From contig NZ_FSRB01000001.1 of the NCBI RefSeq assembly GCF_900129635.1, positions 5,421,501 through 5,485,500 on the forward strand: DNA of 64,000 nt, read 5' to 3'. The stretch is from Singulisphaera sp. GP187 (GTDB lineage: Bacteria; Planctomycetota; Planctomycetia; Isosphaerales; Isosphaeraceae). Below the pieces are notes generated by a model, which saw only the letters and a list, made by a program, of their open reading frames with translations, ran no database searches and was not told the DNA's origin. Positions 43,991-52,594 of the stretch are shown here, piece by piece. The translations under genes and the position numbers were made by a program. Position 1 is the stretch's first letter; each line of letters starts with the position of its first letter.

Positions 43991-45352
43991 CTACGGGGAG
44001 GTCCTCGGTTCGGGTTCCGGAGCGTAGGTCAACCCCCCCTGGGGGAAGATCCGGATTCGAGGCGTGTCGACGCCGGCCCGCCCCAGTGCGTCGGCCGCGG
44101 CCCGCCAGAGTTGCCCCTGGTCGGCGAAGAGCCGGATCGGCCCGAGTCGCGGGCCGATCCGGTCGTAAAGCGGGGGAGCGAAGACGAGGACTGTTCGGTC
44201 GACCACCAACTCGCGGGCCCAGCGGAGCATGAAGGCGCTGGGGCTGCCGACCGCCGAGACGAGGTCGCTGGCCAGTGCCAGGCCGCGGCGGATGAACCAG
44301 CCCCCCGGCGCTCCAGAGGCGGCGATCGCGCGGAGCGCGGGCATCGGGAACGAGCGGTCGATCTGATCGGCCTCGGTCCAGAAGAACCCGACGAGGACCC
44401 CGCCCGGCCGGCTCGCCGCGCGGTGCTGGAGGAGGACCTTGAAGCTCTGCATCGGGTCGCCCGGCCAGGGGTTGTTGCCCGCGACCACCAGGTCGGCCGC
44501 CGCGGCGTCGGGTGCCCGGAGCCGGCGCTTGGCCTCGGCCGCAAGCCGGTCCTGGACCGCGTCCGGGTGTCCGGCCGTCACGTGGAGCACCTGCCCGGGG
44601 GCCCCCAGCAAGTGGCTGATCGACAGGCAAGGGCCGAGCCGTCGGGCCGCCGAGCGGATCGCCTGGCGCATCGGGTTCTGGTCGGCGTTGCCCCCGAGGA
44701 GCCGGCCCGCCTGCCCCGCGCTCAACCCCTGGCGGTGCAACGCTCCCAGGGTCGTCCGGTGGCTCGTCCCTGGAAAAATCAGCTTATACCCGCCGCCGAA
44801 CCCGGCCTGAAGGTGCGGCAAGACCGACCCGATCAAGATCCGGAGATCGGCCTTGGCCACCGGGTGAAAGACCCGGACTGGCACCCCCTCGGGCGTCACC
44901 CCCAAATCGTCGTAGGCCGAGAGATCATCCACCGGCGGGCTATGGCAGGAATAGGCTTCCGTAATCGCGTCGCCTACCCGCTTACGCATCGCCTCGGCGT
45001 CCACGGCGTGATGGCGGCCGACGCCTACGCTGACCGTGACGTTTTCCTGGCGTACGCCCCGTTCGTGGAGCCGGCGGACGAGGATCGGCAGAGCCTCGCG
45101 GACCGGCGTCCAGCGCGACGGGTCGTCGACCACGATCGCGACGGTCGAGCCGGGTCCGACGCCCAGGCCGGCCTCGGGGGCATTCAGCGCCTGCTCGAGC
45201 GCCGCCGGGTAGTCGTCGATCCCCCCGTTCAGGTCAGGCCAGACGACCTCGGCCCTCGGCCGCCAGGCGTGCGGTAAGTCGAGCGTGAGGTTCTCGGCCT
45301 CACCCCAAGGCAGGGCCACCGGCGCGTCCGATTCGGTCGAGGGAGCGGTCAT
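43991..45352 (-). CDS. LarA-like nickel-dependent racemase/epimerase
   Basis: 453 residues from the ATG at 45352 (an upstream ATG at 45415 is less likely). LarA uses the nickel-pincer nucleotide to shuttle hydride on alpha-hydroxy acids. Seen: VGVGRHHAVDAEAMRKRVGD, the His-rich loop; GGGYKLIFPGTSHRTTLGAL, which carries the cofactor-binding Lys equivalent to Lys184 and a following His; and AIVVDDPSRWTP in domain one. Length and motif order match. Substrate may be a hydroxy acid other than lactate, since LarA relatives vary. The only cofactor gene in the window is larE at 28954. Confidence 0.8.
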   Translation of the reverse strand: MTAPSTESDAPVALPWGEAENLTLDLPHAWRPRAEVVWPDLNGGIDDYPAALEQALNAPEAGLGVGPGSTVAIVVDDPSRWTPVREALPILVRRLHERGVRQENVTVSVGVGRHHAVDAEAMRKRVGDAITEAYSCHSPPVDDLSAYDDLGVTPEGVPVRVFHPVAKADLRILIGSVLPHLQAGFGGGYKLIFPGTSHRTTLGALHRQGLSAGQAGRLLGGNADQNPMRQAIRSAARRLGPCLSISHLLGAPGQVLHVTAGHPDAVQDRLAAEAKRRLRAPDAAAADLVVAGNNPWPGDPMQSFKVLLQHRAASRPGGVLVGFFWTEADQIDRSFPMPALRAIAASGAPGGWFIRRGLALASDLVSAVGSPSAFMLRWARELVVDRTVLVFAPPLYDRIGPRLGPIRLFADQGQLWRAAADALGRAGVDTPRIRIFPQGGLTYAPEPEPRTSP

Positions 45353-45482
45353 CAAAAGCAGACTCCATTCGAGATGACGTCGTGTGCGCGCGGAATGCCA
45401 GCGCATCGTTCCCACGCTACTCCATCACCGGCCCGGCCGCCAAGCCGAGGTTGCCTCCCTGCGGAATGGATTACAGGCCATG

Positions 45483-45560
45483 TTAGGAAAGGCCGTCGTC
45501 CCGGAGGACGTGGGCGAAGTTCCAGGCATTGCTGACGACTTGCTGGGTGGCGGTGCTCAT
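45483..45560 (-). pseudogene. HsdM N-terminal remnant
   Basis: A 25-codon frame reads MSTATQQVVSNAWNFAHVLR then DDGLS and stops. This is the start of type I methyltransferase HsdM subunits, which continue YGDYVEQLTYLLFLKM; that continuation is missing. Its ATG overlaps the TGA of the nuclease gene by four bases (ATGA), so the two were once translationally coupled. The rest of hsdM and hsdS were lost by deletion. Confidence 0.7.
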
Positions 45561-46576
45561 TGTCCTTGGTCCACGAGGATTTTTTGGGCGCAAGCAATAC
45601 TGTTGGCCAGAAACTGCTCGATACAAAGCATTTGGCTCGCCCGCGAACGTGCGAAGAAATGGACTTCCTCGGAGTTAAGCGACAACTCGATGATCCACTT
45701 TCGCCCTGAGGGGAAGTAGGGGTCGGTCTCTTGTTGCAGTCTTCCCGAACCTGCTAGCTCAACCGCATTCGCGGCGATCTTGATTTTCTGCGTCATGAAC
45801 GTAAGGGTATCGGGTCTGTCATACGAGACGCCGATCCAGAACTTCTTGTCGTCGAAATAATAGCCGCACGAGTCCCAGCAACTGGGATCCTTTGCAATCT
45901 TCGGGGCGTTGCTAGCCGAGAGGGCTTCGCTAAGCATCGTAATGAGTGCACGAAACGAACGAACGCCAGCGACCATCTCCCAACCGACCGCTTCCATTGT
46001 GATCCCCCTCACTTCCAGAAAGCCAACGAACTGTTCGACGAGATATCGGCTTACGCTCGAGCGAATCGACTGCCCCTGCAATTCCCCGAGAAGCCAGTCG
46101 GCGACCTGATACCACCGTCTTAATTTAACCGCATGTACAAGGCTGGAATGGATTTGAATGGGATATCGGGAGAGGAGCACCAGCACTTTGGACCTGACCT
46201 CGGCCTTGGCAAGCTCCTCAAGATATCGTTCGAGCTGCCGGTCGCCCAACTCCGATTCCACCTTCGACTCGACGTAGACCAGCGTGTCGAGCGTGGAGAT
46301 TTCGATGTCTGGGCGTCCCAGCACGGTCGTGACCTGAGTCGTGACTTTGACGGCTGTTGCTTTCGCGGCCGTGGCGATAATTGTCCCCGCGGTCAGGCTT
46401 TCCAAGATCCGCAGGGCGGCGTCGGGCTCATTTTCAAGGAGATGGCGGATCAGGTGGGCGAATGCTTCGGTCACGAAGTTCTCGTCCTGTCGGGACGCGT
46501 ACCGATGGAGGCCCACGAGAAGATTGTTCGTCGTCACCAGGTTCGCCCTGAACTGGTCGCCAGTGCCCGCGCTCAT
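45557..46576 (-). CDS. PD-(D/E)XK nuclease-family protein within a decayed type I R-M locus
   Basis: 339 residues. The nuclease core is in the first 120 residues: ENFVTEAFAHLIRHLL with the helix Glu37, GRPDIEI with Asp90, LVYVESKVES with the E103-x-K105 pair, then GDRQLERYLEELAK, the QxxxY helix. All catalytic residues appear intact. The remaining 220 residues include VADWLLGELQ and WIGVSYDRPDTLTFM and are not recognised. The start overlaps the stop of the 90-residue gene upstream by four bases, and its own stop overlaps the HsdM start. Its place inside an R-M locus suggests defence or DNA processing. Confidence 0.75.
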   Translation of the reverse strand: MSAGTGDQFRANLVTTNNLLVGLHRYASRQDENFVTEAFAHLIRHLLENEPDAALRILESLTAGTIIATAAKATAVKVTTQVTTVLGRPDIEISTLDTLVYVESKVESELGDRQLERYLEELAKAEVRSKVLVLLSRYPIQIHSSLVHAVKLRRWYQVADWLLGELQGQSIRSSVSRYLVEQFVGFLEVRGITMEAVGWEMVAGVRSFRALITMLSEALSASNAPKIAKDPSCWDSCGYYFDDKKFWIGVSYDRPDTLTFMTQKIKIAANAVELAGSGRLQQETDPYFPSGRKWIIELSLNSEEVHFFARSRASQMLCIEQFLANSIACAQKILVDQGQ

Positions 46577-46845
46577 GAACCGATGTCCCGGAACGCCTGC
46601 TCGATCTGTTCGTCAGTCTCATCACCGGGCCACTGCCCGATGATCGCGGTAACGCCCTGCTTATGGCCCTGCTTCTGGATGATTTTTGCGAGGTCAAACC
46701 GCCCTGTTCTCGCTGAGGGAGTCTGGGAGCACAACGTCGATTTACCTGCCGCAACAAAATTGATCTCGTCGGACACGATCTGCAGCAAGGGTTGATCGAG
46801 ACGTTGATCGATCGTGACGGTGATGGTCATGGGGACGCGATTCAT
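46573..46845 (-). CDS. Small protein coupled to the PD-(D/E)XK nuclease
   Basis: 90 residues from the ATG at 46845, which has a strong GGGAGG site at six bases; the longer frame to 46911 crosses degraded hsdR sequence. Sequence begins MNRVPMTITVTIDQRLDQPL and ends IIGQWPGDETDEQIEQAFRD. The C-terminal GxWPGDETDEQI pattern looks like the acidic tails of small antitoxin-like or regulator proteins, but no DNA-binding fold is evident. ATGA overlap with the nuclease gene means coupled translation. It could inhibit, regulate or assist the nuclease. Confidence 0.65.
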   Translation of the reverse strand: MNRVPMTITVTIDQRLDQPLLQIVSDEINFVAAGKSTLCSQTPSARTGRFDLAKIIQKQGHKQGVTAIIGQWPGDETDEQIEQAFRDIGS

Positions 46846-46907
46846 GGTGGACCTCCCTGCTCGTCGCCATCGGTGAAGAGGGGCCACGCCGGTTTTCCCT
46901 TGCGGGG

Positions 46908-47190
46908 TCATCCTGGCTGGTAGGTACGGGGGGCTGCTGGCAGGTACTTCGCGGATTTGGTCTCGACCTCGATGAGTGGGGGGGCCCCTTCGGCTTCGCC
47001 TCGATCACGCCGATGGCTTTTCTGACAACGTGGAGCAAGTCGTTTGCCTCACCGGTGAGCATCGGGAACTCACGGATGGCGATCCCGGTCTCCGCCGAGA
47101 TGTTCACCTCGTTCCGGTTCTTGCCGATCCACCCGCATTTTGCGCGAATTGCCGGGCGATCTTCAGGAGTGTCAGAGCTTCGGGAGTTAT
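46908..47190 (-). pseudogene. HsdR N-terminal remnant with frameshifts
   Basis: Across three frames the minus strand reads TPEALTLLKIARQFAQNAG, then WIGKNRNEVNISAETGIAIR and EFPMLTGEANDLLHVVRKAI with GVIEAKPKG, then LIEVETKSAKYLPAAP. HsdR subunits of type I systems begin this way: an aGWxxxxxxExN stretch, GIAxREFP, the ADYLLxVxxKAxGVIEAK nuclease motif (here the Asp-Tyr is Asn-Asp) and GVExQSxKY. At least two frameshifts and loss of the helicase part show it is dead. Confidence 0.75.
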
Positions 47191-47315
47191 CAATTCGGCT
47201 GTCGAGACTTCCGGAAGTCGTGTTACGGAAGCGTTCTATTCTACCTGTGTTCAGGCCGTCGGGATAGAACGGCGTGTTCCAGATCTTCAGGCTTCTCGAT
47301 GTTGAAGGGAGATGT

Positions 47316-48128
47316 TCAGGGAGCTTTCTTGATCGCCTCGGGAGCGACTTGGATCGTGCCGACGTCGGAGACCTTCCCGGGAGAGATGGTCACAGCCATC
47401 CCCCACGACTTGCCTTCGGTCAGATAACCCGCACGCTCATGCCAGACGATGAGCTTCTGTTCGCCGGGTGGAATTCTCGCGATTTCGAATGTGCCGTCTT
47501 TGCCGGTCTTCGCGAAGTAGGGATGGTCGAAGACCCTGATCGAGGCGTGCATCCAGGGATGAAGCCCGCACTGGACGGGGATCGCTCGTCTCTCGGCGAG
47601 CAGTCTCACGCGGAGTTGGCCTACAGGGGCCATCAACTGATTGAGGCCCTCGTTCTTGAGCGGCGAGAGATGGATGTTGTGAATCACGCGGTCACTTGAT
47701 GTGAAAATGAGTTCCTGGCCTTGGTGCATCGCCGTGACTCGGGGCAAGAACTCGCAGTTCTTCTGGTCTACGGTGACCTGGGGCGCATCCGCGATCAGCG
47801 CCTTTTCGATCTCGAGGAAGGCCCCCTGAGGATTGCCCAGGTAGGCGATGGCATTGGTGATTCCTTTCGATTGGGGATCAATGATCAGCGCATTGTTGGG
47901 AATCGCCCGCTCTCGGGCGCAAATTTGAGGGTCTCGCTCCGCCCGACCTTGGGGCTGGAGGTCGTTGAACCTCGGGAGCTCCGTCCCTGCCCAGATCACG
48001 CGTCCTCGGATCGACCCGAACCTGCTCTCTGGATCGGGAGGTGCTGCCGCGACCGGGAGGCAAGCCAGTCCGATCAGCACGGACACGATAGACAAGCCGG
48101 AGAGTTTGCTGATTCTATTGAGGATCAC
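47316..48128 (-). CDS. Secreted cupredoxin-like / carboxypeptidase-regulatory protein
   Basis: 270 residues from the GTG at 48128, preceded by GGGAG. The signal peptide is SGLSIVSVLIGLACLPVAAA. The first domain has a likely type 1 copper site: VIHNIHLS (His), IPVQCGLHPWMHASIRV (Cys, His, Met in CxLHPWM), as in plastocyanin-like folds. The second is a short transthyretin-like repeat (YFAKTGKDGTFEIARIPPGE). Related proteins are often labelled methylamine utilisation protein in planctomycetes, but no methylamine genes are nearby. A periplasmic electron-transfer role is plausible. Confidence 0.78.
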   Translation of the reverse strand: MILNRISKLSGLSIVSVLIGLACLPVAAAPPDPESRFGSIRGRVIWAGTELPRFNDLQPQGRAERDPQICARERAIPNNALIIDPQSKGITNAIAYLGNPQGAFLEIEKALIADAPQVTVDQKNCEFLPRVTAMHQGQELIFTSSDRVIHNIHLSPLKNEGLNQLMAPVGQLRVRLLAERRAIPVQCGLHPWMHASIRVFDHPYFAKTGKDGTFEIARIPPGEQKLIVWHERAGYLTEGKSWGMAVTISPGKVSDVGTIQVAPEAIKKAP

Positions 48129-48494
48129 CGTGTCTCCCTCTGCTCGGCCCCCGCGCCACGGGAAGAATGGCTCCGTATTCTCGCGTAGCGCGGCATAGCC
48201 GCAACCAACTTTACTCGTTCCCATGGGGGACCGTGGGAACGAGGGGGATTCCTCGCTCTATGGTGGGTCGTGCCCACCCCATAAAAGGCCGGTTCGCCTC
48301 GCATCCGTACGACTTGAGAACCCTTTTCTCTCTCTCGAATTGCAGGAAAAGCAGGAAATCCTGGAAATTTATGAGAATCCCCGTTCCTCAAACGGGCGGC
48401 TGCGTCAAAATGAATCTGCGAGAACGAGTCAGAGAGCCAGCCCAACGACGGCGACGAGGTTTCGCGTCGGACGCTACGAAGGACCACCAAGGCT
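48129..48494. other. Intergenic region with two short palindromes
   Basis: 366 bp upstream of asnB. CTCGTTCCCA (48214) pairs with TGGGAACGAG (48234), related to family 1 hairpins. GGTGGGTCGTGCCCACC lies at 48263-48279, like units at 41091 and 43014. No gene. Confidence 0.5.
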
Positions 48495-50426
48495 ATGTGC
48501 GGGATCACGGGGGCGGCCTGGACGGACGCCGGCCGGCCTTTGGCCGAGGATGCCTTGGCGGCGATGATGACGCGGATCGTGCATCGCGGACCCGACGACT
48601 CGGGGGTCTACCGCGACGACCACGCGGCCTTGGGGTTTCGCCGGCTCTCGATCGTCGACCTCTCCGGCGGCCATCAGCCGCTCAGCAACGAGGACGGCAC
48701 GATCTGGACCGTGTTCAACGGCGAGATCTACAACTTTCCCGAGCTGAGGCACCGTCTGGAAGCGCGGGGGCATTCGCTCCGTTCGACCGGGGACACCGAG
48801 GTTCTCGTCCACCTCTACGAGGACGAAGGCCCTGGGATGTTCTCCCTGCTCCGCGGGATGTTCGCGCTGGCGATCTGGGACGCCCCCCGCCGGCGCCTGC
48901 TTCTGGGTCGCGACCGGCTCGGGCAGAAACCGTTGGTCTACCGTCACGACCGGACGCGGATCCTCTTCGCCAGCGAGTTGAAGTCGCTCCTGGCTTTACC
49001 CGAGTCCGAGTTCCCCAGACGCGTCGATCCGTTGGCCCTGGATCGCTACCTGACCTACGGCTATGTCCCCCACCCGGACACGATCCTGGCAGGCACCCAC
49101 AAACTCCCCCCGGCGCACTACGCGGTCTGGGAGGACGGGACGCTCCGGCTGGAACGCTACTGGAACCCTGAGTGGAATCTCGAGCGGAACCGCCCGCTGG
49201 GCGAGGACGTCGAAGAGCTCCGCGCGACGCTGGGCAACGCGGTCCGCGAGCAGATGGTGGCCGACGTGCCGCTCGGGGCCTTCCTCTCGGGGGGGATCGA
49301 CTCGACGATTATTGTCGGTCTGATGCAAGCGGCGTCGACCCGGCCGGTGAAGACCTTTTCCATCGGCTTCGACGACCCTGCGTTCGACGAGACCCGGTTC
49401 GCCGAGCTCGCCGCGCGGCATTTGGGGACCGAGCACCACGCGTTCGTCGTGACGCCGCGGGCCTGGGAATTGCTCCCGGCCCTGGCGGCCCAGTTCGACG
49501 AGCCGTTCGCCGACAGCTCGGCGGTGCCGACCTGGTACGTCGCGCAAGAGACGCGCCGGGAGGTGACGGTGGCCCTGACGGGCGACGCGGGGGACGAGCT
49601 GTTCGCGGGCTACGATCGCTATCGGGCGATCGCCCTGGCCAGCCTGACCGACCGGCTCCCCGCGGGGCCGCGGCGGGTGTTGCAAGGGCCGGTCGCGCGG
49701 GCCTTGCCGGTCTCCACCCGGGCGAAGACCCCGATGCGCAAGGTCCGCCGCTGGCTGGAGGGGATCGGCGAAGAACCGGTGGCCCGCTACCTCCGCTGGA
49801 TCTGCCAGTTCGACGAGGCGAGTCGCGTTTCCTTATATTCTGACTCCTGGATCGAAATGCTCGCCGAGGCCGGGGCCGCTCGACCCGCCGAGGCCGACCC
49901 CGTCTCGGCGCTCACCCGCGCCTTTGCCGCGGCCACGCGCCGCGACCCGGTCACCCGCGCCATGGCTGCCGACCTGCTGACGTACTTGCCGTGCGACCTC
50001 CTGGTCAAAGTTGATATGGCGAGCATGGCGCACAGCCTGGAGTGCCGCGGCCCGCTCCTGGACCACCGGGTGGTCGAGCTGGCGATGGCGATGCCGATCG
50101 CGCGCAAGCTTCGGCTCCGCAACGGCCATTCGAAAGCGATCCTCAAACAAGCGTTCGCCGAATACCTTCCCCCGGCGATCCGCAACCGCCCCAAGATGGG
50201 CTTTGGCGTCCCGGTCGACCGCTGGTTCCGCGGCCCCCTGAAAGACGAGCTCCGCTCCGTCCTGCTCGACCCCGTCTCCCTGAACCGCGGGCTCTTTCGC
50301 CCCGACGCAATCGCAACCTTGATCGATGAGCACATCCAAAACAAACGCGACCACGCCTACAAGCTTTGGACCTTGCTCGTCCTCGAACTCTGGTTCCGCA
50401 ACCACATCGACGCCGCCTCGACCTGA
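48495..50426 (+). CDS. asnB: Asparagine synthase (glutamine-hydrolysing)
   Basis: 643 residues. The start is fixed by Met-Cys-Gly: Cys2 is the glutaminase nucleophile. The N-terminal class II domain has HRGPDDSGVY, LGFRRLSIVDLSGGHQPLSN, NGEIYNFPELR and GDTEVLVH. The synthetase domain has the PP-loop FLSGGIDSTIIVGLM, KTFSIGFDDPAFDE and GDAGDELFAGYDRY. Chemistry: aspartate to asparagine with glutamine and ATP. Length and C-terminus match the amidotransferase subtype often found in polysaccharide or exosortase loci, so it may amidate another substrate. No such locus is visible here. Confidence 0.9.
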   Translation: MCGITGAAWTDAGRPLAEDALAAMMTRIVHRGPDDSGVYRDDHAALGFRRLSIVDLSGGHQPLSNEDGTIWTVFNGEIYNFPELRHRLEARGHSLRSTGDTEVLVHLYEDEGPGMFSLLRGMFALAIWDAPRRRLLLGRDRLGQKPLVYRHDRTRILFASELKSLLALPESEFPRRVDPLALDRYLTYGYVPHPDTILAGTHKLPPAHYAVWEDGTLRLERYWNPEWNLERNRPLGEDVEELRATLGNAVREQMVADVPLGAFLSGGIDSTIIVGLMQAASTRPVKTFSIGFDDPAFDETRFAELAARHLGTEHHAFVVTPRAWELLPALAAQFDEPFADSSAVPTWYVAQETRREVTVALTGDAGDELFAGYDRYRAIALASLTDRLPAGPRRVLQGPVARALPVSTRAKTPMRKVRRWLEGIGEEPVARYLRWICQFDEASRVSLYSDSWIEMLAEAGAARPAEADPVSALTRAFAAATRRDPVTRAMAADLLTYLPCDLLVKVDMASMAHSLECRGPLLDHRVVELAMAMPIARKLRLRNGHSKAILKQAFAEYLPPAIRNRPKMGFGVPVDRWFRGPLKDELRSVLLDPVSLNRGLFRPDAIATLIDEHIQNKRDHAYKLWTLLVLELWFRNHIDAAST

Positions 50427-50932
50427 GACTGCGCGGACCCCTCCCAAAGCGGAGGATTTCACCAGGTTCACGCGAAGGGGAGGAGGAGCTTGTTAACAAG
50501 GAGGGTGACGGAGCGATTGATTTTGACCGCTGGATTCACCCTCGCCCCTGTGAACTTATTATACTCTCTTGACTCCTCCGCGCTCTCCACGCCTCCGCGT
50601 GGGTGAGTCTTTCGGTTCAGCGAGACAGAGCGGCAAAATGAGTCTGTCGCAAGGAAACCGGGCCGTCTGTCTGCCCCGAAGGTCGAAATTCGCGGGAGAA
50701 ACTCGTTCCCACGCCGAGCGTGGAAACGAGATCCCAGTATCCTTGCGACAGTCTCGGTAAAATCTAAGCTTGCAAAGTTTGTGTTTGCGCAAGCCCTTAC
50801 GTGATAGGGCTTCCGTGGATTTTGCGATGAAGATGTTTCGGTACGTGCAGCTTGCGGAACTTGGCAGCCGGCCGATGTCCGGCAAGGCAAGTTCCGCGGC
50901 CGGGTGCTCTTGGGACCAACGCGATTGCTGAT
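50427..50932. other. Intergenic region with a full family 1 repeat
   Basis: 506 bp. The family 1 repeat at 50640-50755 is the main feature. A short CTTGTTAACAAG palindrome lies at 50488. No gene recognised. Confidence 0.6.
50640..50755. repeat. Dispersed palindromic repeat, family 1, copy 3
   Basis: GAGTCTGTCGCAAGGAAACC at the left and the complement of GAGACTGTCGCAAGGATACT at the right, with an internal TTCCCACGCCGAGCGTGGAA hairpin. 116 bp, the same size as copy 1. Confidence 0.8.
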
Positions 50933-51202
50933 TCAGAATTGCGGTGGAGCGGTGTGGATGAGCAGCGGCTGATCGGTCGTTTCGTGCGGCGTGGGGCCAC
51001 CGTGCCCCAGGGTGACCATGTTGGTGGGGCTACCGGTTTGTCCCTCGTGGTAGGTCATGCCGATGACCCGTCGCGGCGGTTCGCCAGGGGGTAGCGTTCC
51101 GCGGTGCAGCCGGATCAAGGTGTCCTCCCACCCTTCTTTTTCGCGACTTTGCCCTCTGGCAATGACCGTTCGGCCGACGGCGTAGACCGTCATCGTGAAC
51201 AT
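50933..51202 (-). CDS. Small hypothetical protein, 89 residues
   Basis: Starts MFTMTVYAVGRTVIARGQSR from the ATG at 51202, which has AAGGGGA upstream; an ATG at 51193 is an alternative. A longer frame to 51949 is a shadow of the GlxA gene. The sequence continues EKEGWEDTLIRLHRGTLPPG and RRVIGMTYHEGQTGSPTNMV. No signal peptide or membrane segment. I do not recognise it. It is divergent from the glxA-type regulator across 279 AT-rich bases, so it could be one of its targets. Confidence 0.5.
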   Translation of the reverse strand: MFTMTVYAVGRTVIARGQSREKEGWEDTLIRLHRGTLPPGEPPRRVIGMTYHEGQTGSPTNMVTLGHGGPTPHETTDQPLLIHTAPPQF

Positions 51203-51481
51203 GAGAAGCGTTCCCCTTCTGGCGTCTCGTCCTTGTTGGATGACCGGCTGACGCTTCCGGTTTCCCTCTATATACAGTGGAGAATACGCGGAGTCCAGAT
51301 AAATAATTTGGATGTCGTTGATTGGACGAGTTGTCAATATTATGTATGTTCGGAGCCGAGAATCAATCGACCGCCGGGATCCTGGCCGAAACTGTCGGAT
51401 CGTTGTCATTTCGTCCGTGGGTGAGCCGGCGTATGATTCCCTTGTGACTGCGGGGTTGTTGGGTTGGAGGGGTTCACTGGG

Positions 51482-52567
51482 ATGACGTCCCGAGGTCGAA
51501 AGCGAGCCCGAGTGGGGGAGCGAGCATCGGCCCGTCGGGTCGTCGTGGTCGCCTTTCCCCAGGTCAACATTCTCGACGTGGCAGGCCCCTCTGAAGTCTT
51601 CAACGCCACCAGTCTGGTTGCGGCCGGGGCCGAGCTGGGCGGGAGTGAGGGCTATGAGATCGAGCTGATCGCGACGGTCCGTGAGCCGTCCCTTGAGACA
51701 TCCAGCGGGATTCGCCTGCTCGCTCACTCGGACTTCGCGCGTTGTCGGGGCCCGATCGATACTCTGCTCGTCGCCGGCGGGCCGGGTGTCTGGGAGGCGG
51801 CCAAGGATGAGGAACTCCTCAAGTGGCTTCGTCGCACGGCCCCTCGCGTGCGACGTCTGGGATCCGTCTGCACCGGCGCCTTCGTGCTGGCTGCCGCTGG
51901 GCTGCTCGACGGACGCAGGGCGACGACCCATTGGGAGCGTTGCGAGCAACTCGCCCGCGAGTTTCCGAAGATTGACATCGACCTCGATTCCATTTTTGTC
52001 AGGGATGGAAATGTCTCAACCTCAGCGGGAGTGACCGCCGGGATGGATCTGGCGCTCGCCTTTGTCGAGGAGGACTTTGGCCGCGAAGTCGCGCTCCGGG
52101 TTGCACGGAAGCTGGTGATGTTTCTCCAGAGGCCCGGCGGGCAATCGCAATTCAGCTCCCTACTCCACCTTCAGGCCGCCGATCGTGAGCCGTTGCGCGC
52201 GTTGCAGACGTGGGTGGTCGAGCATCTCGCGGAAGACCTTTCAAACGAGCGATTGGCCGAACGGGTGTGGATGAGCCCGCGGAACTTCGCCCGGGTCTTT
52301 CGCCGCGAAGTGGGGGTGACCCCCGCGCGGTTCATCGAGCGACTTCGGGTGGAAGCGGCACGCCGCCGGTTGGAAGAGTCCGCCGGCTCGATCGAACAGG
52401 TTGCCCGCGAATGCGGATTCGGGAGCGCCGACTCGATGAGGCGCTCGTTCGTGAGGGTGATCCGAGTGCCACCGAGCGATTACCGAGCCCGGTTCCAATC
52501 CGAACCGCCCGCGGCCCCCGATGACGAAGAAGGGCCTTTCGGCATGCAGCCAACCATGACATCCTGA
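51482..52567 (+). CDS. GlxA family AraC-type regulator (DJ-1/PfpI + HTH)
   Basis: 361 residues from the ATG at 51482. The N-terminal DJ-1/PfpI domain (about 20-190) has VVVVAFPQVNILDVAGPSEV, LLVAGGPGVWEA and the nucleophile-elbow Cys in LGSVCTGAFVLAAAGLLDGR. The C-terminal AraC HTH (about 255-345) has NERLAERVWMSPRNFARVFR and QVARECGFGSADSMRRSF. Family members sense small molecules through the PfpI part and activate neighbouring genes. The next gene, 27 bp downstream, encodes another PfpI-domain protein and is the likely target or partner. Confidence 0.9.
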   Translation: MTSRGRKRARVGERASARRVVVVAFPQVNILDVAGPSEVFNATSLVAAGAELGGSEGYEIELIATVREPSLETSSGIRLLAHSDFARCRGPIDTLLVAGGPGVWEAAKDEELLKWLRRTAPRVRRLGSVCTGAFVLAAAGLLDGRRATTHWERCEQLAREFPKIDIDLDSIFVRDGNVSTSAGVTAGMDLALAFVEEDFGREVALRVARKLVMFLQRPGGQSQFSSLLHLQAADREPLRALQTWVVEHLAEDLSNERLAERVWMSPRNFARVFRREVGVTPARFIERLRVEAARRRLEESAGSIEQVARECGFGSADSMRRSFVRVIRVPPSDYRARFQSEPPAAPDDEEGPFGMQPTMTS

Positions 52568-52594
52568 TCCGATTCATTTCCGGGAGAATTCGCG

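Noticed and set aside
43890..44630. N-terminal extension of the MBL-fold gene
   Set aside because: Antiparallel or out-of-frame reading of the LarA-like gene; Gly/Arg/Pro-rich with no fold features.
48167..49171. 334-codon plus-strand ORF overlapping asnB
   Set aside because: Arg/Gly-rich frame crossing intergenic palindromes; asnB in another frame is unambiguous with its Met-Cys start.
50933..51949. 338-codon minus-strand ORF
   Set aside because: Only the last 89 codons look coding; the rest is a shadow of the GlxA-type gene.
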